Below the pieces are notes generated by a model. That model searched no databases and had not been told where the DNA came from. It saw only the letters and a list, made by a program, of their open reading frames with translations. The position numbers and the translations under genes were made by a program. Shown here one piece after another: positions 17,405 through 25,107 of a stretch of DNA of 64,000 nt. Origin of the DNA: Clostridiaceae bacterium (GTDB lineage: Bacteria > Bacillota > Clostridia > Lachnospirales > Lachnospiraceae); assembly GCA_021200535.1 (NCBI GenBank), contig JAJQGL010000092.1, forward strand, positions 78,406 through 142,405, given 5' to 3'. The number at the start of each line of letters is the position of its first letter. Position 1 is the stretch's first letter.

Positions 17405-17856
17405 CAGATGTGTCCTCCTTCCCACGGCATTGGGCCTTCTGACCAGCTGTATTCACAGATATCTGGTGTGCCTGACGCGATTGAAAACTGTGTCAGAGGA
17501 TTGTATTCCTCTGCGTAGTCGGAGAGCAGCTCCAACCGCTTCTGCAGCAATTCCTTAAAAAGTGTCAGCCCCTTTTCACAGTCCGGGTGCGTGTCCAGGT
17601 ATAAGGTCAGGTCATTAATGGCAAAACTAATTACATTGATTTCATTAAATTTTTTGACATGCTCTGATTGCTTTTCTTTATTGCAGATGGAGCAGGGAAT
17701 CTTTTGGGCTTTGTAAAATTCAAAATTCAGGCATGGAAAAATTGTGCCGTTTGCAAGAGCGGTATACCAGTCGAAGGGTTCGCACCACTCCTGCATCGGG
17801 ACGCTTGCCATGGCAAGTGTTTTGCCCGTTTTACAGCATTCATCTAAGATACTCAT
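17404..17856 (-). CDS. CotJA-CotJB fusion spore coat protein
   Basis: 150 residues. Residues about 12-52 match the small CotJA protein (LAMASVPMQEW ... LANGTIFPCLNFEFYKA), and residues about 68-149 match CotJB (FAINDLTLYLDTHPDCEKGL ... and a tryptophan-containing C-terminus). In most spore formers these are two genes, cotJA and cotJB, ahead of cotJC; here one uninterrupted reading frame covers both, with a Cys-rich joint (C55SIC58). The start ATG at 17856 has GGAGG 6 nt upstream. Mother-cell (sigma-E) expression is expected from family knowledge; no promoter was identified with confidence. Confidence 0.8.
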   Translation of the reverse strand: MSILDECCKTGKTLAMASVPMQEWCEPFDWYTALANGTIFPCLNFEFYKAQKIPCSICNKEKQSEHVKKFNEINVISFAINDLTLYLDTHPDCEKGLTLFKELLQKRLELLSDYAEEYNPLTQFSIASGTPDICEYSWSEGPMPWEGGHI

Positions 17857-17890
17857 AAACAACCTCCATTTTTTATGATAACTACAGGTT

Positions 17891-17930
17891 ACAACATATA
17901 TTTTCTGCGAATGGAAAGAATATATGTTGT
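17891..17930. promoter_or_regulatory. Perfect 12-bp inverted repeat between divergent cotJ and metallopeptidase genes
   Basis: ACAACATATATT (17891-17902) is repeated in inverted form as AATATATGTTGT (17919-17930) with 16 nt between. It lies in the shared upstream region of two divergent genes and could be an operator or part of the cotJ leader. The binding factor is unknown. Confidence 0.55.
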
Positions 17931-18093
17931 GAAGTTAATGGAAAATCAGAAGGGATTTTTTCTTCTGCAGGGAACGGCGGATTTGCGAAAAAAGGTGATA
18001 TGCGTGTCTGGAAAGTGAAATTTTTTTGAAAAGGTAGAAAATTCCTGTTTTCTGCGGTATACTTTTTATGGAATAGGAAAAAGGAGAGATGGA

Positions 18094-18801
18094 ATGGGCG
18101 GATATTATTATTTTTATTATGCTGACCCGACTTATGTGCTGGTCATAGCAGGAGCATTGTTATGTTTACTGGCTTCCTGGAGGGTCAACAGCGCATTCAG
18201 AAAGTATAGCAGGGTTTATAATGCACGGGGCATTACGGCAGAGCAGGCGGCATCAATGATTTTGCGTGACGCCGGCATATATGACGTGAGGATTGAACGG
18301 ATTCGCGGGAATCTGACAGATCATTATTCACCGAGGGAAAAGGTTTTGCGTCTTTCGGATGGGGTTTTTGGAATGTCTTCTGTGGCGGCGATTGGAGTGG
18401 CAGCGCATGAGTGCGGTCATGCGATCCAGCACCAGCAGGGTTACCTTCCGATCCGTATCCGGTCGCTGATTGTGCCGGTAGTCAATTTTAGCTCTAAGCT
18501 ATCATGGCCGGTCATTATTATCGGAGTGCTTCTGGGCAATACAGAACTTTTGTATGCAGGGATTTTGCTGTTTGCGTTTGTGGTTGTTTTTCAGCTTGTG
18601 ACGCTGCCGGTGGAATTTGACGCATCCGGCAGGGCAATCCGGATTCTGCGGGACAGAGCGGTTTTGTCTGGCGGTGAACTGAAAGGGGCAAAGAGGGTTT
18701 TGCGGGCTGCTGCCATGACGTATGTGGCATCTATGCTATCTTCTCTTCTGCAGCTGCTACGGCTGGTTTTGCTGTATGGAAGAAGACAGAACAGGCGTTA
18801 G
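18094..18801 (+). CDS. Membrane zinc metallopeptidase (YugP-type)
   Basis: 235 residues. An N-terminal membrane segment (residues 12-30), a cytosolic part with the zinc-protease motif HECGH (105-109), then two further hydrophobic segments near 125-175. This is the pattern of the neutral zinc metallopeptidase family exemplified by B. subtilis YugP. A second conserved patch, PVEFDASGRA, probably supplies the third metal ligand. The physiological substrate is unknown. AAAGGAGAG upstream supports the ATG. LarC follows 42 nt later. Confidence 0.9.
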   Translation: MGGYYYFYYADPTYVLVIAGALLCLLASWRVNSAFRKYSRVYNARGITAEQAASMILRDAGIYDVRIERIRGNLTDHYSPREKVLRLSDGVFGMSSVAAIGVAAHECGHAIQHQQGYLPIRIRSLIVPVVNFSSKLSWPVIIIGVLLGNTELLYAGILLFAFVVVFQLVTLPVEFDASGRAIRILRDRAVLSGGELKGAKRVLRAAAMTYVASMLSSLLQLLRLVLLYGRRQNRR

Positions 18802-18843
18802 AAAGCTTTTTCACGGCGGCTTTGTAATAGGACAGGAGGGCAT

Positions 18844-20160
18844 ATGAAAACCTTATATTTTGAATGCGGCATGGGTGCGGCGGGCGATATGCTTCTGGCG
18901 GCTTTGCTGGAAATCCATCCGCAGCCGGAGGATTTTATCAGGCGGTTTCATGCATTGGGAATACCGGGGGTAAGGCTTTGCGTGCATCAGGCCAAAAAAT
19001 GTGGTATTATAGGGACAAATGTTATAGTTACTGTTAATGGAGCGGAGGAGGAAAGTCTTGACGCAGCAGGGTTTCATGCGGGACATCAGCATGGGGAAAA
19101 CGGACATCACACCGGGCAATCCTGCGCGGGGCATCAGCACGAGGAAAACGGACATCACACCGGTCAATCCTGCGCGGGGCATCAGCATGGGGAAAACGGA
19201 CATCGCACTGGGCATCAGCACGCAGGCATGCAGGAGATTGCAGCAGTCATTCAGGGGTTGGAGGCGCTTCCGGAAAAGGTGAAGCAGGATGTGCTTGCTG
19301 TGTATAATATCATTGCGGAAGCGGAGAGCGCAGTACATAACTGCAAGATCGAAGAAATTCATTTTCATGAGGTAGGAAGCCTGGATGCGGTTGCGGACAT
19401 CGTCGGGGTGTGCATGCTGATTCATGAGCTGGCTCCCGACCGGATTATGGCATCACCGGTTCATCTGGGCAGCGGACAGGTTCATTGTGCGCATGGCATC
19501 CTGCCGGTACCTGCGCCGGCAACAGCATATATTTTAAAAGGCGTTCCGTCCTATGGAGGAACTATCTGCGGCGAGCTGTGTACGCCGACAGGGGCAGCGT
19601 TGTTAAAGTATTTTGTACAGGAATTTGGTTCACAGCCTGTCCTGGAGGTGCAAAAAATCGGATATGGCATGGGGAAAAAGGACTTTCCGGCTGCAAATTG
19701 TGTCCGGGCGCTGCTTGGGGAGGAACAGGGAACACCGGAACGAATCACAGAGCTGGCGTGTAATCTGGATGATATGACACCGGAAGCGATTGGGTTTGCT
19801 GCAGAGCTTTTGCTGCGTGAAGGGGCGCTGGATGTATATGTGACATCCATTCAGATGAAAAAAAACCGTCCGGGTGTTCTTCTTGCCTGTCTGTGCCGGG
19901 AAGCAGACCGGGAAAAATTCCTCCGTCTGATCTTCCGGCATACAGCAACGACCGGCGTCAGGGAGTATCATTGCGACCGTTATGTGTTGGAGCGGAGAGG
20001 CGGGGAAGTGCAGACATCTTATGGAACCGTGAGAAAAAAGATTTCTGAGGGGTATGGCGTTAGGAAAGAAAAGCCTGAATATGAAGATGTGGCAGAGATT
20101 GCAAGAAATACCGGTAAATCATTGTCCGATATCATAGAAGATATTCTGGAATCAAAGTAG
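18844..20160 (+). CDS. larC: LarC, nickel-pincer cofactor nickel insertion protein
   Basis: 438 residues. LarC is a CTP-dependent cyclometallase that inserts nickel into the pyridinium-derived pincer cofactor of lactate racemase-type enzymes. The N-terminus MKTLYFECGMGAAGDML, the EIHFHEVGSLDAVADI patch, LNLDDMTPE-like CNLDDMTPE and a C-terminal domain are all present in one frame. In Lactiplantibacillus plantarum the protein needs a programmed frameshift; here no shift is needed. Residues about 80-127 are a histidine-rich region of three 16-residue repeats (GHQHGENGHHTGQSCA-like), likely for nickel binding or storage. larA, larB and larE are not in the window. Confidence 0.93.
   Translation: MKTLYFECGMGAAGDMLLAALLEIHPQPEDFIRRFHALGIPGVRLCVHQAKKCGIIGTNVIVTVNGAEEESLDAAGFHAGHQHGENGHHTGQSCAGHQHEENGHHTGQSCAGHQHGENGHRTGHQHAGMQEIAAVIQGLEALPEKVKQDVLAVYNIIAEAESAVHNCKIEEIHFHEVGSLDAVADIVGVCMLIHELAPDRIMASPVHLGSGQVHCAHGILPVPAPATAYILKGVPSYGGTICGELCTPTGAALLKYFVQEFGSQPVLEVQKIGYGMGKKDFPAANCVRALLGEEQGTPERITELACNLDDMTPEAIGFAAELLLREGALDVYVTSIQMKKNRPGVLLACLCREADREKFLRLIFRHTATTGVREYHCDRYVLERRGGEVQTSYGTVRKKISEGYGVRKEKPEYEDVAEIARNTGKSLSDIIEDILESK
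19081..19224 (+). repeat. Three 48-bp tandem repeats inside larC
   Basis: Units start at 19081, 19129 and 19177 and encode His-rich 16-residue repeats. The first two are nearly identical; the third diverges at its end. Copy number in such arrays may vary between strains. Confidence 0.9.
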
Positions 20161-20200
20161 CGTTTTAACAGAAAATGCGCAGAATGGAGGAAGAGAAGAT

Positions 20201-21823
20201 ATGAAAAGAAAATTCATGAGAAGAAGGGAAATTGCCGTTGCTACAGCGGTTTGTCTGGCTGTGACCGCATTTGGCGGATACAATAGCGTAGAAAACACAG
20301 GAAAAGCGGCAGATGATTCTGCCTCTGCGGCAGAGGCGGAAGTCAGAACGGTCAATCTTAATATACAGCAGGAGGATGGAAGTTATTCCATTGCAGGCCT
20401 GAGCAATTCGGATTCTCTGGATATTGATTTGTCTGCAGTGCTTTTTACAAAGTCCGGACAGCAGCCGGAGGGCGCGGATGCGGATATGGTGTCAACAGAC
20501 GTGGTTGAGGAGCAGGATGACTGGAATATGATTACACAGTCGGGCAGCAGCTTTGAGGCAGAATGGATTGGCAGCCGGACGGCTGACGCAGGGCAGACCG
20601 GATGGATTAAGATCAACCGGATTACGGATAATTCAGATAATGTCAGTTATGAGCAGGTTTCTGCCATGCTGGTGGAGAAGGAATCGGGAACGGTTTTTGC
20701 CTATGGCTGTGCAATCTCCAGTGCGGTGACAGGTCTGGCGCTGCTTACTATTCCGGATACTATAGAGAGCGGAAACTATATTCTGTATCTTTTTGCGGAA
20801 AACGTATCTGAATTGTATGCAAGCAATCTGGTGTCGGTAGAGTTGGAAATTGCCCAAAGCAGTCTGACAACTGCAAATCCTGTTACGCCTTCCGGCGTGA
20901 GTACGGATGTGCCGGCAGAGTCAGCCAGCCCGGAACCAACGGCAGCAGGCGATGTGAGTGCGGCAGTATCAGCCAGTTCGGAACCGGCGGCAACAGCCGA
21001 TGTGAGTGCGACAGAAACACCGGCAGCATCTGCAGCGCCGAAAAAGGGAGACACCGTTACAAAAAATGGATTGGACTATGTTGTTGGAAGCAGCAACAAA
21101 GTTTCTTTTGACGGTATCGCAGAGGGCGAGACGAAATCGACAGTTACCGTGCCGGACGCAATTACGGTAAATGGAAAGAGCTATAAGGTTACGGCGATTT
21201 CTGCGGGGGCACTGAAAAATAATACAAAGATTAAGAAATTGAAGATGGGAGCCAATATTGCAAAGGTTGGAAAAGGGGCATGCAAGGGCTGCGTCAACCT
21301 GAAAACGGTAAAATTTTCCGATGCGACTGAGGTTTTGAAAGCGGAGAGCTTTTCCGGCTGTGAAAAGCTGCAGGATGCAAAATTGCCGGATACCATTCAG
21401 CGGGTAGGAAAAAGGGCGTTTAAAAATTGTAAATCCATTCAATCCATTACGGTTGGGGCAACGCCGTCGAATGCAAAATCGGGAGCTGTGCCGGATACAG
21501 AGATACAGCAGGAAGAAGTTGAGTCGTATAGTACGCTGAACCTGTCGATTTCCATTGGCTCAAATGCATTTAAAAACTGCAGCAGCCTGAAAAAGGTCAT
21601 TGTAAACAGTGCAGTGCGGGTCATCGGAAATTCTGCGTTTGTTAATTGCCGCAAGTTATCTTCTATTATTGTGCGTTCCCTGGTTTTAAAGTCAGTTGGG
21701 AAAAAAGCGTTGACAGGCGTTAGTAATTGTAAGATATCTGTGCCGGAGAAGAAGTATAAACCATACCGTGTCCTGTTTAAAAATAAAGGGCAGGGCAAGA
21801 AAGTGCTTGTGGCAAAAGCCTGA
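20201..21823 (+). CDS. Secreted BspA-like leucine-rich repeat protein
   Basis: 540 residues. An N-terminal signal sequence (MKRKFMRRREIAVATAVCLAV...) precedes a beta-rich domain (about 45-215), an Ala/Ser/Pro/Glu-rich linker (about 225-280), and LRR_5-type repeats (about 300-535; for example FKNCKSIQSITV, FKNCSSLKKVIV, FVNCRKLSSIIV). No LPXTG motif or lipobox is seen, so anchoring is by another route or the protein is released. The C-terminal half has the same organisation as the end of the Tp47-like protein at 28367, so the two are architectural relatives. TGGAGG upstream of the ATG supports the start. Role probably adhesion or matrix binding, inferred. Confidence 0.85.
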   Translation: MKRKFMRRREIAVATAVCLAVTAFGGYNSVENTGKAADDSASAAEAEVRTVNLNIQQEDGSYSIAGLSNSDSLDIDLSAVLFTKSGQQPEGADADMVSTDVVEEQDDWNMITQSGSSFEAEWIGSRTADAGQTGWIKINRITDNSDNVSYEQVSAMLVEKESGTVFAYGCAISSAVTGLALLTIPDTIESGNYILYLFAENVSELYASNLVSVELEIAQSSLTTANPVTPSGVSTDVPAESASPEPTAAGDVSAAVSASSEPAATADVSATETPAASAAPKKGDTVTKNGLDYVVGSSNKVSFDGIAEGETKSTVTVPDAITVNGKSYKVTAISAGALKNNTKIKKLKMGANIAKVGKGACKGCVNLKTVKFSDATEVLKAESFSGCEKLQDAKLPDTIQRVGKRAFKNCKSIQSITVGATPSNAKSGAVPDTEIQQEEVESYSTLNLSISIGSNAFKNCSSLKKVIVNSAVRVIGNSAFVNCRKLSSIIVRSLVLKSVGKKALTGVSNCKISVPEKKYKPYRVLFKNKGQGKKVLVAKA

Positions 21824-21892
21824 ACTTGTCTAAGGTTAAAGCAACCGGAAAGAAAATGCAGGGCATCATCGTATTTGTAAGGGGGAGTTTTC

Positions 21893-23005
21893 TTGAATTT
21901 TTTGAATAAAATATCAGGTTTCTTTTTTTCGGGTTCCCAGACAAGGCTGCGGAAAAGAACGGACAGTCAAAGAGTAAGCCTTGGATACCAGAGCAGAAGA
22001 AATTCTGCTGAGGAGAGGGAGACGGACGGTACAGAACAGGATTTGCAAAATTGTTTCAAAAGCCGGGATGCAACTATGCAGTTGGAGGAGGAGGAATATA
22101 GCCTTGATGACTTGGTTTGTCTCGCAGAACAGGTCAGGGAAAAAGCGGAAGCGAAAAATCTGCGTTTTGAGCTTTCTGTTGAGGAGGGGCTTCCAAAACA
22201 GTTTTGCGGTGATATTAAAAAGATAATGCAGATTTTAAAGCATCTGTTATATAATGCCGTGAAATATACGGATGCGGGGACAGTCAGCCTGCGGCTTGCG
22301 GAGGAATACCGTAAGCGGGAATATATTATGCTGCGGGTGGAGATCGAGGATACCGGAATCGGCATCCGGCGGGAAGAGCTGGAGGGGCTGCTTCAGAGCA
22401 TGAGGCGGGTTGGTATTGACAACCCGCCGGATACAGATCAGATGGGGCTGATTACTGTAAAATGGCTGCTGGAACAGATGGAGGCAAATATAGAGTTAGA
22501 AAGTATCTACCAGACAGGTTCTAAAATCACACTTTATATCCCCCAGCAGGTTCTTGGCAGCGAACGCACGGCAGAGAAGGATGCATCCGGCACTTCAGAG
22601 CATGAAAAGCGGAAAACAAGGCAGTGTTCAAAACCGTATCAATATCTTCTGATTGAGATTGGGATGCGCTACAGCGGTCAACTGATGCCAAATTACCGTG
22701 GTTTTTTACAGATGTTTAGCGAAGAGGATGAAAGACGCCAGACCATGATCGAAGAGGCGTACCGGGACGAAAACTGGAAGAAATATACGCTGTGTGCAAA
22801 GGCGTTAAAATCCGCTTCTCTTGTGCTGGGGGGACAGCTGTTGTCCCAGGCAGCTGAAGATGCGGAGAGGGCAGGAAATCTCATCCAGATGGGGCAGAAC
22901 CGGGAAGAGATGATTTTATATATTAAATCCCATCATCAAAAGCTGATGGAGCTTTATCACGGCACGGTTCAGGAGGTGCGGAGATACCTGTCTGAGACAG
23001 CCTAG
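21893..23005 (+). CDS. Orphan histidine-kinase-like protein: HATPase domain plus degenerate HPt domain
   Basis: 370 residues, soluble. A HATPase_c domain (about 65-220) has an N box (LKHLLYNAVKYT) and a G1 box (EDTGIGI), while the G2 region is weak. A helical domain follows (about 255-365) that resembles HPt, but where the phosphorylated His of HxLKS is expected the sequence reads CAKALKSAS, so His is replaced by Lys. No dimerisation/His phosphoacceptor (DHp) domain or sensor is present. It may be a remnant of a hybrid kinase or a regulatory protein without phosphotransfer. TTG start with GGGGGAG upstream. Confidence 0.65.
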   Translation: MNFLNKISGFFFSGSQTRLRKRTDSQRVSLGYQSRRNSAEERETDGTEQDLQNCFKSRDATMQLEEEEYSLDDLVCLAEQVREKAEAKNLRFELSVEEGLPKQFCGDIKKIMQILKHLLYNAVKYTDAGTVSLRLAEEYRKREYIMLRVEIEDTGIGIRREELEGLLQSMRRVGIDNPPDTDQMGLITVKWLLEQMEANIELESIYQTGSKITLYIPQQVLGSERTAEKDASGTSEHEKRKTRQCSKPYQYLLIEIGMRYSGQLMPNYRGFLQMFSEEDERRQTMIEEAYRDENWKKYTLCAKALKSASLVLGGQLLSQAAEDAERAGNLIQMGQNREEMILYIKSHHQKLMELYHGTVQEVRRYLSETA

Positions 23006-23062
23006 TACCGCGAATATTTGATGTACCAGGCGGCCGGTGCTGTCAGCCGGATGGCTGGTTCT

Positions 23063-23148
23063 AAAAATGCGGCAGAAAAGAAAGGCGTTGTGACATGGCA
23101 GAGTTAAAAAATGCAGCAGAAAAGAAAGGCGTTGTGGTATGGCAAAGT
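23063..23148 (+). repeat. 43-bp tandem duplication covering the deacetylase start region
   Basis: The segment 23063-23105 is repeated directly as 23106-23148 with four mismatches. Each copy includes AGAAAGG and an ATGGCA start; only the second start (23139) opens the deacetylase frame. Confidence 0.9.
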
Positions 23149-23825
23149 TTAAAAAGGCAGTAACCTTTAGTTATGATGACGGAGTGGAGCAGGACAGGCG
23201 TTTAGTGGAGCTTTTTAACCGCTATGGGTTAAAGGGAACATTTAATCTCAATACGGGTATTCAGACACCGGAAAGCAGTTTTGACATTGATGGCGTCCAT
23301 ATCAGCCGGATGCCGCAAGAGGGGCTTAAGGAGTTATACCAGGGGCATGAGATTGCGGTGCATGGATTAAGGCATCTTTCTCCGGAAGAGCTGCACAGCG
23401 ACCGGGAGCGCGATCAGGAGTTTTTGGAAGATGCAGAGAATATCACGCGGCTCTATGGGACAAAACCTTCTGGAATGGCATATGCATATGGATACTATGA
23501 TGATGCGACGGTAGAATATCTCAAAAAAAACGGGTTTGGCTATGGAAGGACAGTAGGCGTGACACATTGCTTTGCCATGCCGGAGGATTTAATGCGCCTG
23601 AAGGCAACCTGTCATCACAATGATGAGAGGCTGTTTGAACTGGCAGAGGACTTTCTGCGCGCAGAGGGCTCGGAAGAAAATCCTCTGCTGTTTTATGTCT
23701 GGGGGCACAGCTATGAATTTGACGTCAACCGTAACTGGGATCGAATGGAGCGTTTTTGCCGTATGATCGGGGGCAGAGACGATATTTTCTATGGTACAAA
23801 CAGAGAGTGCCTTCTTTTGTTCTGA
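23139..23825 (+). CDS. Polysaccharide deacetylase family protein (NodB-like)
   Basis: 228 residues, no signal peptide. NodB-fold motifs: YDDG (12-15, replacing the usual TFDDG) and HGLRH (75-79) supply the Asp and two His metal ligands, and WGHSYEF near the C-terminus fits the last motif. Such enzymes remove acetyl groups from chitooligosaccharide or peptidoglycan-type substrates, but the lack of an export signal points to a cytosolic, small-molecule substrate. Start at 23139 is the second of two duplicated start regions; the first gives only a short frame. Confidence 0.85.
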   Translation: MAKFKKAVTFSYDDGVEQDRRLVELFNRYGLKGTFNLNTGIQTPESSFDIDGVHISRMPQEGLKELYQGHEIAVHGLRHLSPEELHSDRERDQEFLEDAENITRLYGTKPSGMAYAYGYYDDATVEYLKKNGFGYGRTVGVTHCFAMPEDLMRLKATCHHNDERLFELAEDFLRAEGSEENPLLFYVWGHSYEFDVNRNWDRMERFCRMIGGRDDIFYGTNRECLLLF

Positions 23826-23846
23826 TAAAATCTATCAATTATTTTC

Positions 23847-23899
23847 TTGACTTCCAAAATCTGGAGTGCTAAACTTGCATGGTGTTAGATAAGACTAAC
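23847..23899 (+). promoter_or_regulatory. apbE promoter with DtxR-like palindromic operator
   Basis: TTGACT (23847-23852), a 17-nt spacer and TAAACT (23870-23875) form a promoter whose start point, near 23882, abuts the imperfect palindrome GTTAGATAAGACTAAC (23884-23899). A near-identical palindrome lies at 28303-28318. The TTAG...CTAA half sites resemble DtxR/IdeR-type boxes, pointing to metal-dependent repression. The regulator is not in the window. Confidence 0.6.
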
Positions 23900-23950
23900 T
23901 GAAAGCTATTTTTTAAAAACATAGCAATAGTCGCAGCATGGAGGCTAAGT

Positions 23951-25024
23951 ATGAGGAAAAAATTTCTTTGCAGCATATTGATGCTGCAGATCATTTTTCT
24001 GGCAGGCTGTTCAGTTGAAAATACAGAAAAAGAAACGGGCGGGGAGAAGGTGTCTTCTGCAGAAGAAAGTAAATCAGAGGATTCCCCAGCAGTCAGGGAG
24101 ATTTTTGCAATGGACACTTATATGACGGTTACGGCATATGGTGAAAAAGCAGAGACTGCAGCAGAACAGGCGCAAGAGCGTATTCAAGAGTTGGATGCAG
24201 AGCTTTCCACTGGTGAAGAGGATAGTGAGATTTACCAGTTAAATAAAACAGGCAGTGCAATATTATCTGACGATGCTGCGTATCTTTACGAACGTTCTAT
24301 GGAGATCAATCAGGAGACAGACGGAGCGTTTCAGCCTTTTATCTATCCGATTATGGAGCTATGGGGATTTACCAGTCAGAATTATCAGGTTCCAAAGAAA
24401 AAAGTGATAAAAGAGAAGCTTTTGTTGATGGATATTTCACAGGTTTCTTATGATCAAAAGACAAGAGAGATCGCATTTTTAAAAGAGGATATGAAAATTG
24501 ATTTTGGCGGCATTGCAAAGGGATATGCTTCCGATGAAGTAGTACGGATTTTTGGGGAAAATGGTGTTTCCAGCGGAATGATAAGCCTTGGGGGAAATGT
24601 ATGGGCAATGGGCAGAAAGACAGATGGAAGCCTGTGGAGAGTTGCAATTCAAAATCCGGAAGAGAGTGAAGATTATCTGGGTGTTTTGGAGATTGAAAAT
24701 AAAGCTGTTATTACTTCAGGCGGATACGAACGTTATTTTGAGCAGGATGGGAAACGCTATCATCATATTATTGATCCATCCACAGGTTATCCTGCAGAAA
24801 ATGGACTGACCTCGGTTACGATTATCAGTGAGGATGGCACACTGGCTGATGCGTTGTCTACTTCGTTGTATGTGATGGGATTGGAAAAAGCAGTGGCATG
24901 GTGGCGTGGGCACAGCAGTGATTTTGATGTGGTTTTGCTCACGGATCAGGGACAGCTTTATGTTACGGAGGGGATTGCCTCATCGTTTAGCAGTGATTTT
25001 GATGTTGAGATAATAGAAAAGTGA
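23951..25024 (+). CDS. apbE: ApbE, FMN:protein transferase lipoprotein
   Basis: 357 residues. Lipoprotein signal with lipobox LAGC (Cys20). ApbE attaches FMN by a phosphoester bond to Thr in the DxxSGAT motif of target proteins outside the cytoplasmic membrane, using FAD. Family motifs present: ETDGAFQPFIYP, DFGGIAKGYA near residue 182, ISLGGN, and HHIIDPSTGYP near 272. It is the first gene of the flavinylation cluster; the next two genes carry five target motifs. A shared promoter with the downstream genes is likely (83-nt gap). Confidence 0.95.
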   Translation: MRKKFLCSILMLQIIFLAGCSVENTEKETGGEKVSSAEESKSEDSPAVREIFAMDTYMTVTAYGEKAETAAEQAQERIQELDAELSTGEEDSEIYQLNKTGSAILSDDAAYLYERSMEINQETDGAFQPFIYPIMELWGFTSQNYQVPKKKVIKEKLLLMDISQVSYDQKTREIAFLKEDMKIDFGGIAKGYASDEVVRIFGENGVSSGMISLGGNVWAMGRKTDGSLWRVAIQNPEESEDYLGVLEIENKAVITSGGYERYFEQDGKRYHHIIDPSTGYPAENGLTSVTIISEDGTLADALSTSLYVMGLEKAVAWWRGHSSDFDVVLLTDQGQLYVTEGIASSFSSDFDVEIIEK

Positions 25025-25107
25025 ATTTGTCAGGATACGTTTTGGTAAAGCATTTGCTAAATATCGCGGGCTTTCTTTGACTGTCAGGGCAGCAGAAAGG
25101 GGAATCT

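Noticed and set aside
19081..19224. Possible programmed frameshift site in larC
   Set aside because: The frame is continuous through both domains, so no shift is required.
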